DNA of 64,000 nt from Cristatella mucedo (GCA_009760855.2 WPIO01000326.1:20907-84906), one strand, 5' to 3'; numbered from the stretch's first letter, positions 1-49,929 are shown. Made by a program: numbers and translations. Notes: a model not told the origin generated them from the sequence alone.

Positions 1-994
1 ACAGGCCGAGTACACCGATGTGCAGCTTCAGCCTTCTGTGGTGCCGAGTTAGGTGGGTGGCGGCGGCGGGCGGTGGTGGGCGGCGGCGGCACAGCTGCAG
101 CAGCAGGAGTAGGAAGAAGAGGATGGAAGGCATAGCGGGGCAGCAGAGGCAACAGCAGTATGGTTGCGCACCACATCTGATGTCTCCTCCTCAGATCTAA
201 TAATAACGATAATGATAATCTACAAATCGCTTGACCGTGATGTAGACGTTGAGTCGCTGCTGCAATGGAATATCGACCCGATGTGCCCAAGTCGCCGGGA
301 GTTGAGGTCTCAGCATTAATGTGGTGGTGGTGGGGGGGGGGGCTTGAAAATAGTGGTAGCAGTGGCAGATAAACAGCTTACCGAGTTGAAATCCAATGTG
401 TGACCAAGTGACCTGGCATACTCCAGCAAGATCGACTTTGGGCTAACCGCAGTTGGGTACCGATTCCTACGGCAGACAATGACGCAAAGCTATAGCAGAT
501 GAAACTTATCGCTGAGTGCTGCAGGCCGTCAACGACGCGAAGTGCTGAAAATAAAAAAGATATGGCAGCCAGGCAAGGATGCACGGCAGTAGTTAGTTTG
601 CCGTGGTTTACATTATTGTAACTTGGTTTTTAGATTCTAAGAGCAAACTCCTCCCTTTGCGTTGTGAGTGCCAGCTATGACCACAGCATCAGCTGCTGCG
701 GGCACGCAATGAGGCGGCCGTGTAACGCGTCTCGCCCCCGGCTCCACAGCCTAGGAAGAGGCTGGTCTGCAAGCCGGCCTCGGCGGCTTGCAGAAACTCC
801 GTTAAAGAATCCGACAGCATGAAAGCTGGCTAGTGTACGGATCCATCGGAGGGTGTGCAGTCCTCTCGATTATTAAAGTTAAACAGGTGGAAACCCCTGC
901 AAGATTTATAAAAAGCAAAAAAGTCCAATGAGATAAATTTGCACTGCTACACCGTAAGCCACTGAAGATTCATTAAAAAAATATTGGGTGATTC

Positions 995-1135
995 AACAGT
1001 CTCAATCGTATGGCGGCGTAAGAGCCCTAACGGCTATCACCACCACTTTCGGTGGGTAATAAAAGATTGCCTGCTTCAGGACTCGAACCCACGACCTAGA
1101 TCGTGAAGTGCAAGGATCCTCCCGGGCCAAGATCA
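995..1135 (-). mobile_element. SINE family 2 variant, minus strand
   Basis: The reverse complement reads TTGGCCCGGGAGGATCCTTG, then GTCGTGGGTTCGAGTCC (B-box type), then ACCGAAAGTGGTGGTGATAG and GCTCTTACGCCGCCATACG. Downstream of DUS2. Confidence 0.65.
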
Positions 1136-1388
1136 ATCAGGTGCCATGGGGGTTTCACGCGAAGCCCTCCAAAGAAAGAACAACGTCCTTGATAGTGGCA
1201 GCGTTATGAAGCTGTTCAGCCTGGAGTGAGCTCCTGTTTCCAAGAAAACGCTCGAGAATGAGGTCGGAGCAAAAGGTTTTTCCAAGGTGTTATACAAATG
1301 CAGAAGGCACAACGACGAAGGAGTCCCACCTGCGCAGAAGAAAGTCACAGATGCTTGCTGTAAGTCGCAGTCTACTCGTTTTGCCCAC

Positions 1389-1478
1389 TGGTTTGGCCCA
1401 GTGGTTAAGGTGCTTGCACCGACAAAGATCAAGGTAAATATATATTTGACGGTCGAGGTCGTGGGCTCGAGTGCCTGA
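1389..1478 (+). mobile_element. SINE family 1 head fragment, long subfamily
   Basis: TGGTTTGGCCCAGTGGTTAA, then the extra AAGGTAAATATATATTTGAC segment, then GAGGTCGTGGGCTCGAG. The LINE-like 3' end is missing. Downstream of DUS2. Confidence 0.6.
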
Positions 1479-1901
1479 CCGTGCAGGTGTGCTTGCAATG
1501 AGCCATAAAAATAAGAACTCTGCCTGTGTCGATGGCTTCTGTGCTACTTCCTCTTCCGAATAGTTGCAGTTGTTACAAGATATTTGCACACTAACATGTG
1601 CTGCACTTTGCCTTCGATTTCAGAACTTGTCCTTTGGCTGCAGTAGACGCTGTAAGCATCCCATTTTGCAAATACTTAGCCTGGATCAGACACGGTTAGA
1701 GAGAGCGTGAGATAGCAGTGACCTGTATAGGAAAAAGATCGCTCACCTGACTTTTCAGATAGTTAAAGACCCTTTTAAACTATTACCTAATTTTTTGCTT
1801 GATCTGTGCACCAAAGAAATGCACAGAACTTCAACACTTACAATCTCTTTTCACTGTAATACCCATAGGTTGGTCTGGTTCTACCTTGCATACCTTTTCC
1901 A

Positions 1902-21121
<19,220 letters not shown>

Positions 21122-21495
21122 TCCGGAACGGATGTTGCGCACGCTGTGCGTCGAGGTCAAGGCCGACAGTAGCCGGGTGGCCGCGGGGCGCGCTAAACCC
21201 GAAACGATCGCAAGTTGTGTGACTGCTGATTTGCCCGTCGCTTTTGGCGCCGGACCGACTCCGCGACGGCCCGCCGAAGACGGGAATAACTTGGCGTAAT
21301 CTAAATCGAGTATATTCGGAGCTTTTGCCTGCGTCTTGTTTGAAGCGGTTCGGATTGCGACCGAGTTCGGGCTCGACTCGCCTCGCGTGCGTGCCTGTGT
21401 GTCATCGGCTGTTTCGAGCTCGTGGCCAACGCTTCGTTTTAGGAAGTAAGATAGGATATGATTCTCAAAATAAGATAGTCTGCTTGTAGTTCGCA
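21122..21495. promoter_or_regulatory. Probable bidirectional promoter between DUS2 and NUP93
   Basis: The two start codons point away from each other with 374 bases between them. The interval is free of recognisable repeats and rich in CpG, unlike the surrounding introns. No convincing TATA box is visible for either gene, which fits a CpG-type housekeeping promoter. Both 5' UTRs and the core promoters must lie here unless there are unrecognised upstream non-coding exons. The assignment is inference from gene layout. Confidence 0.6.
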
Positions 21496-40386
<18,891 letters not shown>

Positions 40387-40555
40387 CAGGGATACTGGAT
40401 GTTGTTCATGCTGCCAGCTCGTTGTGCTGTTCTGGGCGGCTGAGCCTTTGTGAACGTGCTACCGGTCCATACGTTTGGCCAAGCCTTAGTCAATAGCCGT
40501 CGTTTCCAAGACCGCCAGAGTTGCATCGGCTCAGCCTTGCGCCTTGCACCTCGCT

Positions 40556-40561
40556 AATAAA
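40556..40561 (+). terminator. Polyadenylation signal AATAAA of NUP93
   Basis: A perfect AATAAA lies 170 bases after the NUP93 stop codon (40386), in sequence without repeats. It would give a short 3' UTR of about 190 nt. Cleavage has not been observed, so this is a motif call. Confidence 0.6.
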
Positions 40562-41034
40562 ATCTCGTAGACAACCGATACGGCAGGCAGTGGTTATTCG
40601 TCGTGTGACTTCTACACCAAGCACTGTTTCAGCAGCATTCACGAAAAGACGAAATTCAATTAGTTTAGCCTGGCCCGCTGTCAAACAACCAAATAGTCAG
40701 TTTTTTGTCGAGTATCACTTAATTATCACTAACGCTTGTGCTTCGTTTTGTTCCATCATGCCAGACTTTCCGCACGCTTAGTGCTGGCTTGTGCTATTTG
40801 CTTCTACTAATAAGATTGCACAACCTCAGACACGTTTTCTAGACTGTTGGTGGGCATGCTGTGAATGTTTTAGCTGTGTGGTATGCGACTTTACAAGCAT
40901 ACATTTGCATCTCATATACCAAGTAGATGTGTCAGTCATTTTGGCAGTTCCTGAGCTGATACCTGATGGATTGGTTAGTCACTGCAGCTAACCGCATCTA
41001 ACTGAACGCATTCAAGCCTGCCACTAATGACCTC
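40562..41034. other. Unique spacer after NUP93
   Basis: No repeat or coding signal recognised between the NUP93 polyadenylation signal and LINE copy D. Confidence 0.5.
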
Positions 41035-41271
41035 GCCCCGAAATTCATCTCCTAATCACAGAAGACTATTAGCCCTATTGACCCTATTCCCACTTTTCTC
41101 CATCTGAGATCCCAAGATCTGCTGCTACCATGCATAACTAACTTAACAAGTTTGCTCTAAGCCACAGGTCTTTTGTCCATGCACCTACATACTTCACAGT
41201 CATCATTGCTTTGGGTATATAACTACCATCCCAGGAATGCAGACTCGCGTCTCGGATTATTTTTCTTGATA

Positions 41272-41412
41272 AAATAATTCGTTTGTATAGCGCCCCAAGA
41301 GAACTTAATCTCTATTCAGGCGCTTCACATATGCCTCAGGGCTCGAGCCCACGACCTCAGCCAGGCCTTGGTCGGAGCGAGCACCTTAACCACTGGACCA
41401 AACCAGCTCGGC
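41272..41412 (-). mobile_element. SINE family 1, full length, inside LINE copy D
   Basis: The reverse complement reads the tRNA-like head (TTGGTCCAGTGGTTAAGGTG), a B-box region with GGGCTCGAGCCC, then GAAGCGCCTGAATAGAGATT and GGGGCGCTATACAAACG. Confidence 0.8.
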
Positions 41413-41647
41413 AATCTTTCGGTAGCGTTTGGTGCTATTGATCATCAAGTCTTTCTCGGGCACCTCTCGTCATGCCTGGGCATCACTGGCACAGCACTAA
41501 TATGGTTTAGGCCCTATCTCCGTGGTAGACTCTCCAGAGCATATATGTTAACAGGTCATCAGAGGAATCACTCAGGTGCTGGGTACCCCAGGGCTCTGTG
41601 CTTAATATGCTTACTTGACAATGTATACACTGACTTGCTCATATAAT

Positions 41648-41818
41648 TTAATGTAATGTATTTCCGTCTGTAACACCATAAAACCGCAGAGACTAAGTGG
41701 ATGTTATGCTGGAGACTTTTGTATAGTGCACTCGCAACCTAAGCGGCTTTCGGTACGCATTCGGTAGCCAACAGACTTCATCTCAAACAATAAAGAGAAA
41801 GTGAGAAGAAGTAGTCGC
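41648..41818 (-). mobile_element. LINE family 2 3' end inserted in LINE family 1 copy D
   Basis: The reverse complement of the family 2 terminal 170 bp: AATGTAATGTATTTCCGTCTG, then CTAAGCGGCTTTCGGTACGC, then CAACAGACTTCATCTCA. Confidence 0.75.
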
Positions 41819-42899
41819 CAAGCACAATCTAAGCTTTCATGTTTATGACACACAGCTGTACCTATGCATTGATCCTTCAAGCACTCAAACTCTTCACTTC
41901 CTTGCTACGTGTATTGCTGACATCCAGGCTTGGATGGCTGCAAACATTCTCAAATTGAATGGTTCAACCAATTTATTAGTTACAGGCAAATCTAGTGTGA
42001 CTCGGAAATTAGAAAGGTTAGCGCTCAAAATTGGCTCTGCCAGTATATCTTCTGATGTCTGCACAAAGGTATTGTCTTCCAAAATGACCTCTCACTAGAC
42101 GATCAAATCAGCTGCACAGTCAAGCCTGCCTGTTTTCAAATACCTAACATTGCCAACATTCGGACCTGCTTAGACAGGAATATCACATCCAACTTGGCTC
42201 ATGCATTCGTTACATCCTATCTCGACTTATCTAGGTCATTGCTTGCAGGTCTACCGGCCTGTGCAATTAGCACTTGGTTGAGTTGGTGCAAACTCAAAAA
42301 GTTAGGCTTGTCTGTGGTGAGCGACGCAGTATCCACATCACACTACTTCTAGCCGACCTGCACTGGCTCCCAGTCGAGCAACGTATTGACTTTAAATTTT
42401 CTCACACATTTAAGTCCATTCTTTGGCTCCGGCCTACGTATCAGATCTACTTCCCCACCAGGCTAAGCATCGAACCATCCGTATTTCTGAATCAAATTGC
42501 TTAGCATCACCTCGTACGAATCTGAAATCCTTTGGAGACCGTGCCTTTAGTTCGTATGCTCCCAAAGCCTAGGACTCACTTCCGACTGACGTCTCGACAT
42601 CCCCTGGCTTGACGACCTTTGACAAGAAGCTAACAACGTATATGTTTATCATAGCATTTTAGTGAGTCCTTGTGCTTCGATTCGTCGTTAGTGTGCATGC
42701 TGACACTGAACATGCTGCCACTACCCATATTTGCATGCTGACCCTGTGCATGTCACCTCTAACCATGCTATGCTTGTTAGCATTGAGCATCCTACCACTC
42801 ACCATTCGATCATCTTTAATTCACAGCGCATGTTAAGTGCCGAGAAAAAAATTTAAGTTATCTGAAGGTGCTGTACAAATGTATTATTATTATTAGAAT

Positions 42900-43884
42900 C
42901 AGCCCGTGATTCTTCATAGGGAGGAGCTCACTATATACGGCGTGTGATAATCACACTGGCCCACCACAGCGACGTTGAATTTGTGGCGATTCCTCGCGGC
43001 GTGGGGGGTCATTATTAAGGTGTCGTAATTGTAAATATGGTCACCACATCTGTACATTCCACATGCACAACTCTTTGCGGATAACTTATCCATCCCTGTC
43101 GCATGAATTTCCAAAAAAAAAATTTCTTTTCGTTTTATAAAGAATATTTTAAATAGAATTTGAAATACGTTTTCAGTTTTCCTACTTACAGATTTCGCTT
43201 AATTAACTAAGAACGCTAAGTTTGGCAGTCAGTAGGGTAGGCTCACCAGCTAGGTCTCTGGACACGAAGGCTAGCCTTTCGAAGCAATGTCGCAGTTTTC
43301 TGTGATTTTCACGGATGCAGGCTGATTTCCGTGTAAAACCTTGTGGTTTCCGCCCACCATTGTGGACCCGCAAGTTTTCGCAACCACGAATAGGGAGCAG
43401 AAAAGAGCTAAGCACGCAGAATATAAGCGTACTTATCGAAGACAACGAAAGAGCAAGAACCAAATGAAGCCACTAAATTCCACCACGCCGGAACTCAACA
43501 GAAGCGTCGCATGTGACAAGCGACAAAAGGAAGGAACTAAAGGAGAAGCCCGGGAGCGTCGTGCCCTAAAAGCTCTGCAAAAGCCTCACTCGTGACGAAA
43601 TCAAAAACAGAGAGACTGAGTGTAAGTGTTCAGGAGCCCTTGCCCGACAGTAAGCCGGGCTCGCTAGCTAGGCTGAGCTTACCGTAAGGTCAGCCGACAA
43701 ACAGGCCCGCTTTGTAAATAATACTGAAATTTCCCTTCATAAAACGGGCATCAGCTAGTTCAATTATAATTGACCAGTACGAAAAATATAATTGAATGGT
43801 AGGTATAGGGGCTGGGCTGACAGCTTTAGCATTGCAATGCTGCAATCCCAGGGGCTCCTCAAAATCTCAAGGGTCTATTCACGA
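42900..43884. other. Spacer with a basic, Arg/Lys-rich open stretch
   Basis: The plus strand 43341-43595 is open and reads REQKRAKHAEYKRTYRRQRK and then GEARERRALKA. A related phrase occurs at 49220-49270. No start, splice sites or family could be assigned. Confidence 0.35.
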
Positions 43885-44165
43885 GCAAGCGCTGGTTTGG
43901 CCAAGTGGTTAAAATAATAATAAAAAGGCACTTGATAAAACACCTTCAGAGAACTTGATCTCTTTCTAGGCGCTTTACATTTGCTGCAAAGGGAAACGCG
44001 ATTGAATGGTGAGTAATATCAAGCCTGATAAACAATGCTTGCCTTTAATTACCGACGTTAAGGCGAATGGCTGTGGTGATCGAGGTCGTGGGCTCAATCC
44101 CCTCTGCATACGTGAAGCGCCTGAATGGAGATAAAATTCTCTTAGGGCGCTATACAAATGAACTA
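43885..44165 (+). mobile_element. SINE family 1 split by a LINE tail
   Basis: The SINE head (GCTGGTTTGGCCAAGTGGTTAA, 43885-43913) is interrupted by a minus-oriented LINE family 1 tail (about 43914-44035). The SINE B-box region and 3' end continue at 44070-44165 (GAGGTCGTGGGCTC, then GAAGCGCCTGAATGGAGAT). Confidence 0.7.
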
Positions 44166-44269
44166 TATACGACTTAAATACGTTTTAGATAGCAGTAGAT
44201 TGATGGCCTACGATACTTACAGCCAATTGGCTTCACGGTAGAGCTTAAGAATATAGTCAAGAGGCAAGT

Positions 44270-45097
44270 TTGTTAAAACCAAAAAGTTCTGTCATTCGCC
44301 GCATTTCCTAAAGAAGCTGCTTTGACTACCGCTTGATCAACGGATACACAGCAAAATTCTTGCTTTGTTGCACAAGGCCAATGGCCATGGAATGGCATCC
44401 GAATACCTAATGCCTACTCGTGGCCTCAGGTCCTTAGCCTAGGGCTAGCAGACCTTTGCCTTTAACACCTTGATCACGGGCTTGAGCCTGCGGCACATGT
44501 AAAGCGTGTGGATAGAGATTACGTTTTGTTATGTTGCTATACAAGTAAACTCTATTATTTGATGTAGTTCAGAAAAAAAATTAGCTGCTCCAATCGTTCA
44601 CTTAAAGACCGTCGGTGACCGACGCTTTTGCCTAGCTGGTCTTAGACTGCGTTGCTCTCTTCAGCAATCCTTACCGCAATGAAATCTTCTCCCAGGCTGC
44701 GACTCTGGCATATTCATTCAAGCCACCCTATTCATTATTTTCTACTTCATCCACTGTTCTCCTTACTCAGCTACAAGTCACGCGTTCTCTTTGAAGTCAG
44801 CTAGCACCTATCTTACGCAACGACAACTACTCTCCTACTGCCGACTATGGCACCTCCTTTTCAGCGTTCCTGAGCTGCTACTTCTATGCTACTCACTACC
44901 TCAACTGCTCTCCTGACTCTGCTATGCTTCCCACTTTCTCTTTGTTGCGTGAGACGAAGTCTGCTGGGTACCGAATGCGTACCGAAAGTCACTTAGGCTG
45001 TGAGTGCGCTATGCAAAACTCTCCTGCGTAACACCCACGTTGTCTTGATGACTTTGTGGAGTTACAGACGGAGATACATTACATTACATTGTAGCAC
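44270..45097 (+). mobile_element. LINE family 2, two adjoining copies
   Basis: An older copy (about 44270-44810, itself carrying a SINE piece at 44455-44556) is followed by a better preserved 3' copy (about 44815-45097). The second reads LSYATTTLLPTMAPPFQRS-like sequence and ends GGAGTTACAGACGGAGATAC(ATTAC)n. Confidence 0.7.
44455..44556 (+). mobile_element. SINE family 1 fragment
   Basis: ATCACGGGCTTGAGCC, then AAAGCGTGTGGATAGAGATT, then TTGCTATACAAGTAAACTC. It is diverged and inserted in a LINE family 2 copy. Confidence 0.6.
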
Positions 45098-45224
45098 CCT
45101 ATAAGCACCTTAAGTAGCTTACAAATCCAGTGCGGTATAGAAAAATATCCAGCGTTACAGCCACTTAATCTTTGCGATTCTTTTAATTCTTTTTAAGGAC
45201 GTTTAGATGGATATACATGGACAT

Positions 45225-45655
45225 AATAATTATAATAGTAATACACATGTATAGTGTCCTCGGAGAACTGAATCTCTTTCTTGGCACTTTACAGATGCTG
45301 TGGAGAAAGCTCTACCAAATGATTGGTAGTAACATCCGCAAGTAGCAGGCATAATGTAAGCTTAGACATGCACAGGAAAGACGAATCACAAAGACCCACC
45401 AGGCTTCCTACGAACACACCTATCCACCCCAATATAGTCCTCACCAAATTTCCTGCTCAGCTTCCGCTTCTGTTCCCGCCAGGCTCCAGCCTAAAAAGAT
45501 TTAAGTAGCAATTGAGCATACCGAGAACCAGCTTGAAGAGGTTGAATGTTGATAATTATAATCATAAACATTTGTTGTAACGCCCTCAGAGAACTCAATC
45601 TCTTTCTAGGCGCTTGACATTTGCTGCAAAGGAAGTATGATCGTTTATTCAATAG
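45225..45655 (-). mobile_element. Two LINE family 1 3' ends, minus strand
   Basis: The first tail is at 45225-45300 (TAATAATTATAATAG, then TCGGAGAACTGAATCTCTTTC), with diverged 3' UTR and C-terminal remnants to about 45540. A second tail at 45548-45655 (CCTCAGAGAACTCAATCTC, then TTGCTGCAAAGGAAG) is inserted beside or within it. Confidence 0.62.
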
Positions 45656-46094
45656 AATCGCCGTGGAATCGGCAGAGCAGACGACGCAAAAAATAGCACA
45701 ATCATTGGCTAGGAGCAGACTGCCTTGGGCAATGCCAACTCACTGCGTTCTCTTACAGTGCAAACATACGTGGAAAACCAGACCGTCCCTCATATTTGCT
45801 ACGCCCATACGACAGTCGCTAAAAGTCTCAGATCCTAGTGTCGACAACAACCGTCACTTTTGTGGCTAACCTCAGCATATATATACGAGCCTGACAGTAC
45901 ATGCTTGGTTATTTTAGGGCTTTATAGTGGAATATAGCCAGCGAGAACGGCTGCGCACCCGTTATCGCCTGTTTGCGATGTCAATAGCTCGGCCTTCCGG
46001 TCCTCTTGTTCGCTGCCTAAGTGCCCGACGCTGACTGGAGGGGGAAGAGTGGACTGGAGGGGAGGGGGATAGTAGATAGAACTAGCCGAAGTCA

Positions 46095-46183
46095 GCATTG
46101 AACAGCACTTCCTTTGAAGTAAATGTATAGTGCGTGGAAAGAGTTCTCTGATGGCCCCATAACAAATGTATTATTATTATCAG
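46095..46183 (+). mobile_element. LINE family 1 tail-only fragment
   Basis: CAGCACTTCCTTTGAAGTAAATG, then a worn stem, then ATT repeats. It is diverged, with no coding part. Confidence 0.6.
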
Positions 46184-46520
46184 TATCGTAATGGATATGT
46201 ATGAGTAAAACAGTTAGAAGAGCATGGAAACGGTTATAGATGTAATACCGCATGGGCTTCGCGTCGCCAGTGGGAACAGCACTGCAAACCACTTGACTAC
46301 ATTAATACACTGCAAATGACTTTGAAGATGAAGGCAATCCAGTACAATGCCAGCCAGCCGCAGAATGCAACGGAGCAGCTGTGAGTTTCAATAACTACTT
46401 ATTTCTTTGAATATGTTGTGAATGTGTTGGCCAAAATACCCATTGCGTATTGTCCACTTCCCGGCTTATTAGTCCTTTATAGGGGTCCGAGAAGTCCCTA
46501 ATGTGCGAGGGAAAAAGAAC

Positions 46521-46592
46521 TGCGTCGGCCGGGAATCGAACCCGGGTCTACTGCTTGGAAGGCAGCAATGCTAACCTTTACACCACCGACGC
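46521..46592 (-). tRNA. tRNA-Gly (anticodon TCC)
   Basis: Read on the minus strand, a 7-bp acceptor stem GCGTCGG pairs with CCGACGC, followed by discriminator A. The anticodon arm CTGCCTTCCAAGCAG has the TCC anticodon, and the T-arm CCCGGGTTCGATTCCCGG has a perfect B box (GGTTCGATTCC). The D-arm holds an A-box-like TGGTGTAAAGGTTAGCA. All four arms fold with no mismatch that I can see. It closely resembles the animal nuclear tRNA-Gly(TCC) and is unlike the tRNA-headed SINEs nearby, whose anticodon arms do not fold. There is no encoded CCA, as expected for a eukaryotic gene. Confidence 0.93.
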
Positions 46593-46599
46593 TCCGGTA

Positions 46600-47264
46600 T
46601 TTATTGTAGGTTTAAATATCATAATAATTACTACTTAAGTGCTATTTTGGGAGGCGTCTGCAGATTCATGAGCACGAGATTCTCTCAATTTGTTTAGCTC
46701 CTTGTTGATCCGGCCAACCAATGAAAACCCAAGGGCTCGTCACATATGTCCCACGTCCCAAAAATAAAAATGGCGACTTTCGTAACCCCGAGTATATTTA
46801 AGCGGGCACAGCAAGGCTTTGAATATGGGATGCTTATGCGTTGTATGCAATTCTTCAGCCTTTTTTTCTACATATATACTCCATACGTCTGTTAGTCAAA
46901 TCCACCAAAAACCATTAACGGTCAACATTACATAGCATTATACACCCGTGCACCCGTAACGGCGCACGTTGCCCGGAACTGCTCCATTTCCCGAAAAAGC
47001 TTTTAAAATTGCTTCTCTCCGTTTCATTTATATTGTTATCCTACTAATCTACAATGATGACTGCTGCGGCGAACTCAGCTTCTGCCGGTGTCGGCTTAGC
47101 GTCTTTCCGAGGAACCCCCCTTCATTCCAGCTTCCCGGATTAGAGCATGGTCTGTGGGCGGGACTAAGTCGGCAGTCAAATCTGTCGTGGGCGGGACTAA
47201 ATCTGTCGCGTATACAGGTTAACTAGGAGGAGAGTTGGCGTCTGCCAGGAAGAAAGTTTGCTGT
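46600..47264. other. Spacer, no gene recognised
   Basis: Unique sequence with two imperfect copies of GTGGGCGGGACTAA near 47155 and 47190. Confidence 0.45.
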
Positions 47265-48965
47265 GTAAACGCAACTTACTAATTGTGGGCAAACCATTAC
47301 GGCTCAGAAATTGGAAATCCTGCAGCTCAAAATCGGCTCCGCCAGCACATCTGTTGAATCTGCACGTAATCTACTTATCCTGTTCCAAATTGACCTTTCA
47401 CTAGACGACCACATCGGCTCAACAGTCAAGTCTGCCTACTTTCAGCTACGTAACATTGCCAATATTCCGGTTCGCTTAGACTGGGTTACTACATTGCCAA
47501 AATTCTGGTTTGCTTGGACTGGGTTACTACATCCAAATTGGTCCATGCATTTGTGACATCCTTTCTCGACTTCTGTAACTCACTGCTTGCTGGACTCCCT
47601 GCATGCATAATCAGGTGCTTACAGTTGGTGCAAAACTCCGCAGCTAGGCTCATCTGTCGAAGCGTCGCAATTGTCACATCAAACCACTTCTCGCCGACAT
47701 GCACTGGCTTCCAATCAAGCACCACGTAGACTTAAAGGTTCTGTCACTTACTTTTAGGTCCCTTCATTCTCTGGCTCCAGAATACCTATATGAACTACTG
47801 TTCCACCAGGTGAAGAATCGCAAAACCCGCTGTTCTGACTCGAATCGTTTAGCCGTACCTCGTACGAACCTTAAAACCGTTGGAGACCGTGCTGATGCTC
47901 CCAAAGCCTGGAATTCACTTCCGACGCAAGTCACAACGTCCGCTGACTTGACGACATTTAAAAAGAAGCTTAAAATGCACCTGTTTGTTACGGCATTTGG
48001 CGGGTCTTTGTGATTCGTTCTTTGCGTGCATGTACCTGCTTACACTATGCCGGCTGCATGCGGATATTACCACAAATCATTTGGTAGTGATTGTATCATG
48101 CTATATTATATTATATTATATTGTACTATTATATTGCACCCAGGCTGGGTTCGGTTGGCTGGGACCAGGCGGCTGTAATGAGGGTCACCTGCTAGGCCGG
48201 GGTCGGACCTATGCATTGCCGGATGTGTGGTGACGAGAGGTCACCGGGGCTCTTGAGTACGGGAAGTTGGCCAAGTAAGTCGTGGTGTTGGAGACTCCCG
48301 GTCTCTCCGAGTTATGCACCTGGATTCGTGCAGGCGTGCTCCGGCGATGCTGCCACGCACGCAAGGGAACGAGTACCCAAGGCCTGAGCGGAGCTGGATA
48401 GCTCGCTCGTTGTTGACTTGTATATTCCGCGTTCCCCGTGTAGCGTGTTCGTGACCTCCCCCCCCGTGTGTTGGCGTCTTTCGGTGGAAGCTTACGACTG
48501 TGATAGTTGTCGACTCGGACTAGCCAGCAGTTACTCAGCCAGCCGGGTTTTGGACGGCGTATGCTCGTACTGATGGATTCGGAGTCGGTACAACGACAGG
48601 ACTGCAGAAGCCGACTGATCCCAACTAACACGTTTGTTCGCGCGTGCTGCGTCGTCTTGCGCCCCCATAGTGTACTGTGTATAGGACCCTCCCTGTAGAC
48701 TTGTTTAGTTCCCCTGTTGTTGTTGGCGCATGCGTTATTATAAAGAGGTTTACCCTGAATGCCGCTCGTCTTACCCTAGCTCGGCGGCATGGCGAGCGGC
48801 AGCGTGGCCGGAGTATGGCGGGGTTTGGCAGGAATTGGCCTCTGACCCCCGGAACTCGGTTACAATATTACACGTTTTATTACACTATACAGCATCTGTA
48901 AAGTGCCTAGACAGAGATGCAGTTCTTTGAGGGTGCTATAAGAAATGAATCATTATTATTATGCT
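47265..48965 (+). mobile_element. L2-like LINE family 1, copy E, split by an LTR
   Basis: It starts within the RT C-terminal region (KIGSASTSVESARNL) and runs through SLAPEYLYELLFHQVKNR to a 3' UTR that is AT-rich at 48085-48134. The UTR is then interrupted by a TG...CA element (48135-48864). It resumes with the stem AAGTGCC...GGGTGC and an ATT tail at 48955-48965. A 45-bp internal duplication is visible at 47485-47530 (GGTTACTACAT repeated). Confidence 0.78.
48135..48864. mobile_element. Probable solo LTR inserted in LINE copy E
   Basis: A 730-bp, fairly GC-rich block starts TGCACCCAGG and ends CGGTTACA. It is flanked by the 4-bp repeat ATAT (48131-48134 and 48865-48868) and interrupts the 3' UTR of a LINE whose end resumes after it. 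There is a TATA-like TTATTATAAAGAGG near 48735. No internal retrovirus-like genes are present. Orientation is probably plus, judged from the TATA-like site. Class unassigned. Confidence 0.5.
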
Positions 48966-48969
48966 AGGG

Positions 48970-49925
48970 GCGAATGCAGCATCAAGCCAATATGCGTCGT
49001 GCTATAGAAACTCAAACGTGAACGCAACTTTCATCGTATGCAGCCAAAAGAGATCGACGAGGTCGAGGCTAATGAAGCGTTGCGCTTTAGAAGCTCGACG
49101 AATGCACGACTTTCTTCGAGCGCAGCAGCAGCAGCAGCAAGAGAGAGAGAGAGAAAGGAGGAGAAGAAGCAGCTGAAAAAGCTGTCGCGCCATCCAAGCG
49201 CTCAGCAAACGTAGGAATTTCGTCAAGCGCGGCAGCAACGACGAGAAACTAAAGAAGAAGCCAGAGAGCGTTGTGCTCTATCGCGCTCAACGAACAGTTG
49301 GTTTCCTTTATTGATTCAGTCCGAAATTCATTGCTAAGACTTTGTAAGCTGAACCGATTTTGGTCGGTCCGAGACAGCAAAAGCAGTAGCAATTTTTGTT
49401 TCATATCAGTACTATCACTATTGAGAGTAGCGAGACATTGATAACTAAGCACGTCCCTTTAGTTAGTACACTCCTTTGGCACTCTAAGATTGAATGCCCC
49501 GGGCAAGGCCACAGTAGTGCAAAGCTTAAGCGATTTCTGACTACCCTGTGGTTTTTCAGTCCACTATTTTTATGTTTTGCATTGCCAATTAATCAAAATA
49601 GCTAATGAAGTAAATACGTAAATGTTTTGATGTATGCAAAAATGCGCTAAAATGTATACTAATGTAAGACTGTTTCGAATTTGGATTGTGAAATTTTGTG
49701 GCTTTTCATGGGTTTTCGCCAGTAGTACTTAAAGACTGGGTTCGAGCACCTCGCATAATAGCATGACGTTTAGTTCATATGCCTTTAAACCTTGCTTCTT
49801 ACATTTCTAAGTAATGGAATTATATGACGATGTTGAAATTAACGCTCTTCGCTATGCACGAGGCTATAAGAAAGTTTTTGGACGAATACCTGCAGCTTTC
49901 TATCATTTCGTTATCTGCAAGGCCA
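48970..49925. other. Spacer with CAG and GA runs, no gene recognised
   Basis: A (CAG)5 run at 49120-49138 and a GA run at 49140-49155 lie beside an open stretch reading RQQRRETKEEARERCALSRS (about 49212-49275), related to 43530-43580. The AT-rich remainder shows nothing. Confidence 0.4.
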
Positions 49926-49929
49926 GAGT

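Larger units (their letters stand above)
1..1901. other. Downstream flank of DUS2, no gene recognised
   Basis: It holds a GC-rich start (GGC/GCA triplets, 55-125), a G run near 340, two SINE pieces (995-1135 and 1389-1478), and otherwise unique sequence. A 3' UTR for DUS2 should lie in 1500-1901, but I see no canonical poly(A) signal on the minus strand. Confidence 0.5.
41035..42895 (+). mobile_element. L2-like LINE family 1, old degenerate copy D with nested insertions
   Basis: Homology to copies B and C is visible in pieces: the segment before the RT at 41060-41150, a block-A remnant at 41410-41550 (HQVFLGHLSS, FRPYLRGRL), and the C-terminal part at 41820-42660. It has many stops and indels. 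A family 1 SINE (minus, 41272-41412) and a LINE family 2 3' end (minus, 41648-41818) are inserted in it. It ends at an ATT tail near 42895. Confidence 0.75.

Noticed and set aside
2-52. A readable C-terminal-looking peptide QAEYTDVQLQPSVVPS followed by a stop
   Set aside because: It looks like the tail of a receptor-type protein, but it is too short, cut by the window edge and without any supporting splice site or poly(A) signal.
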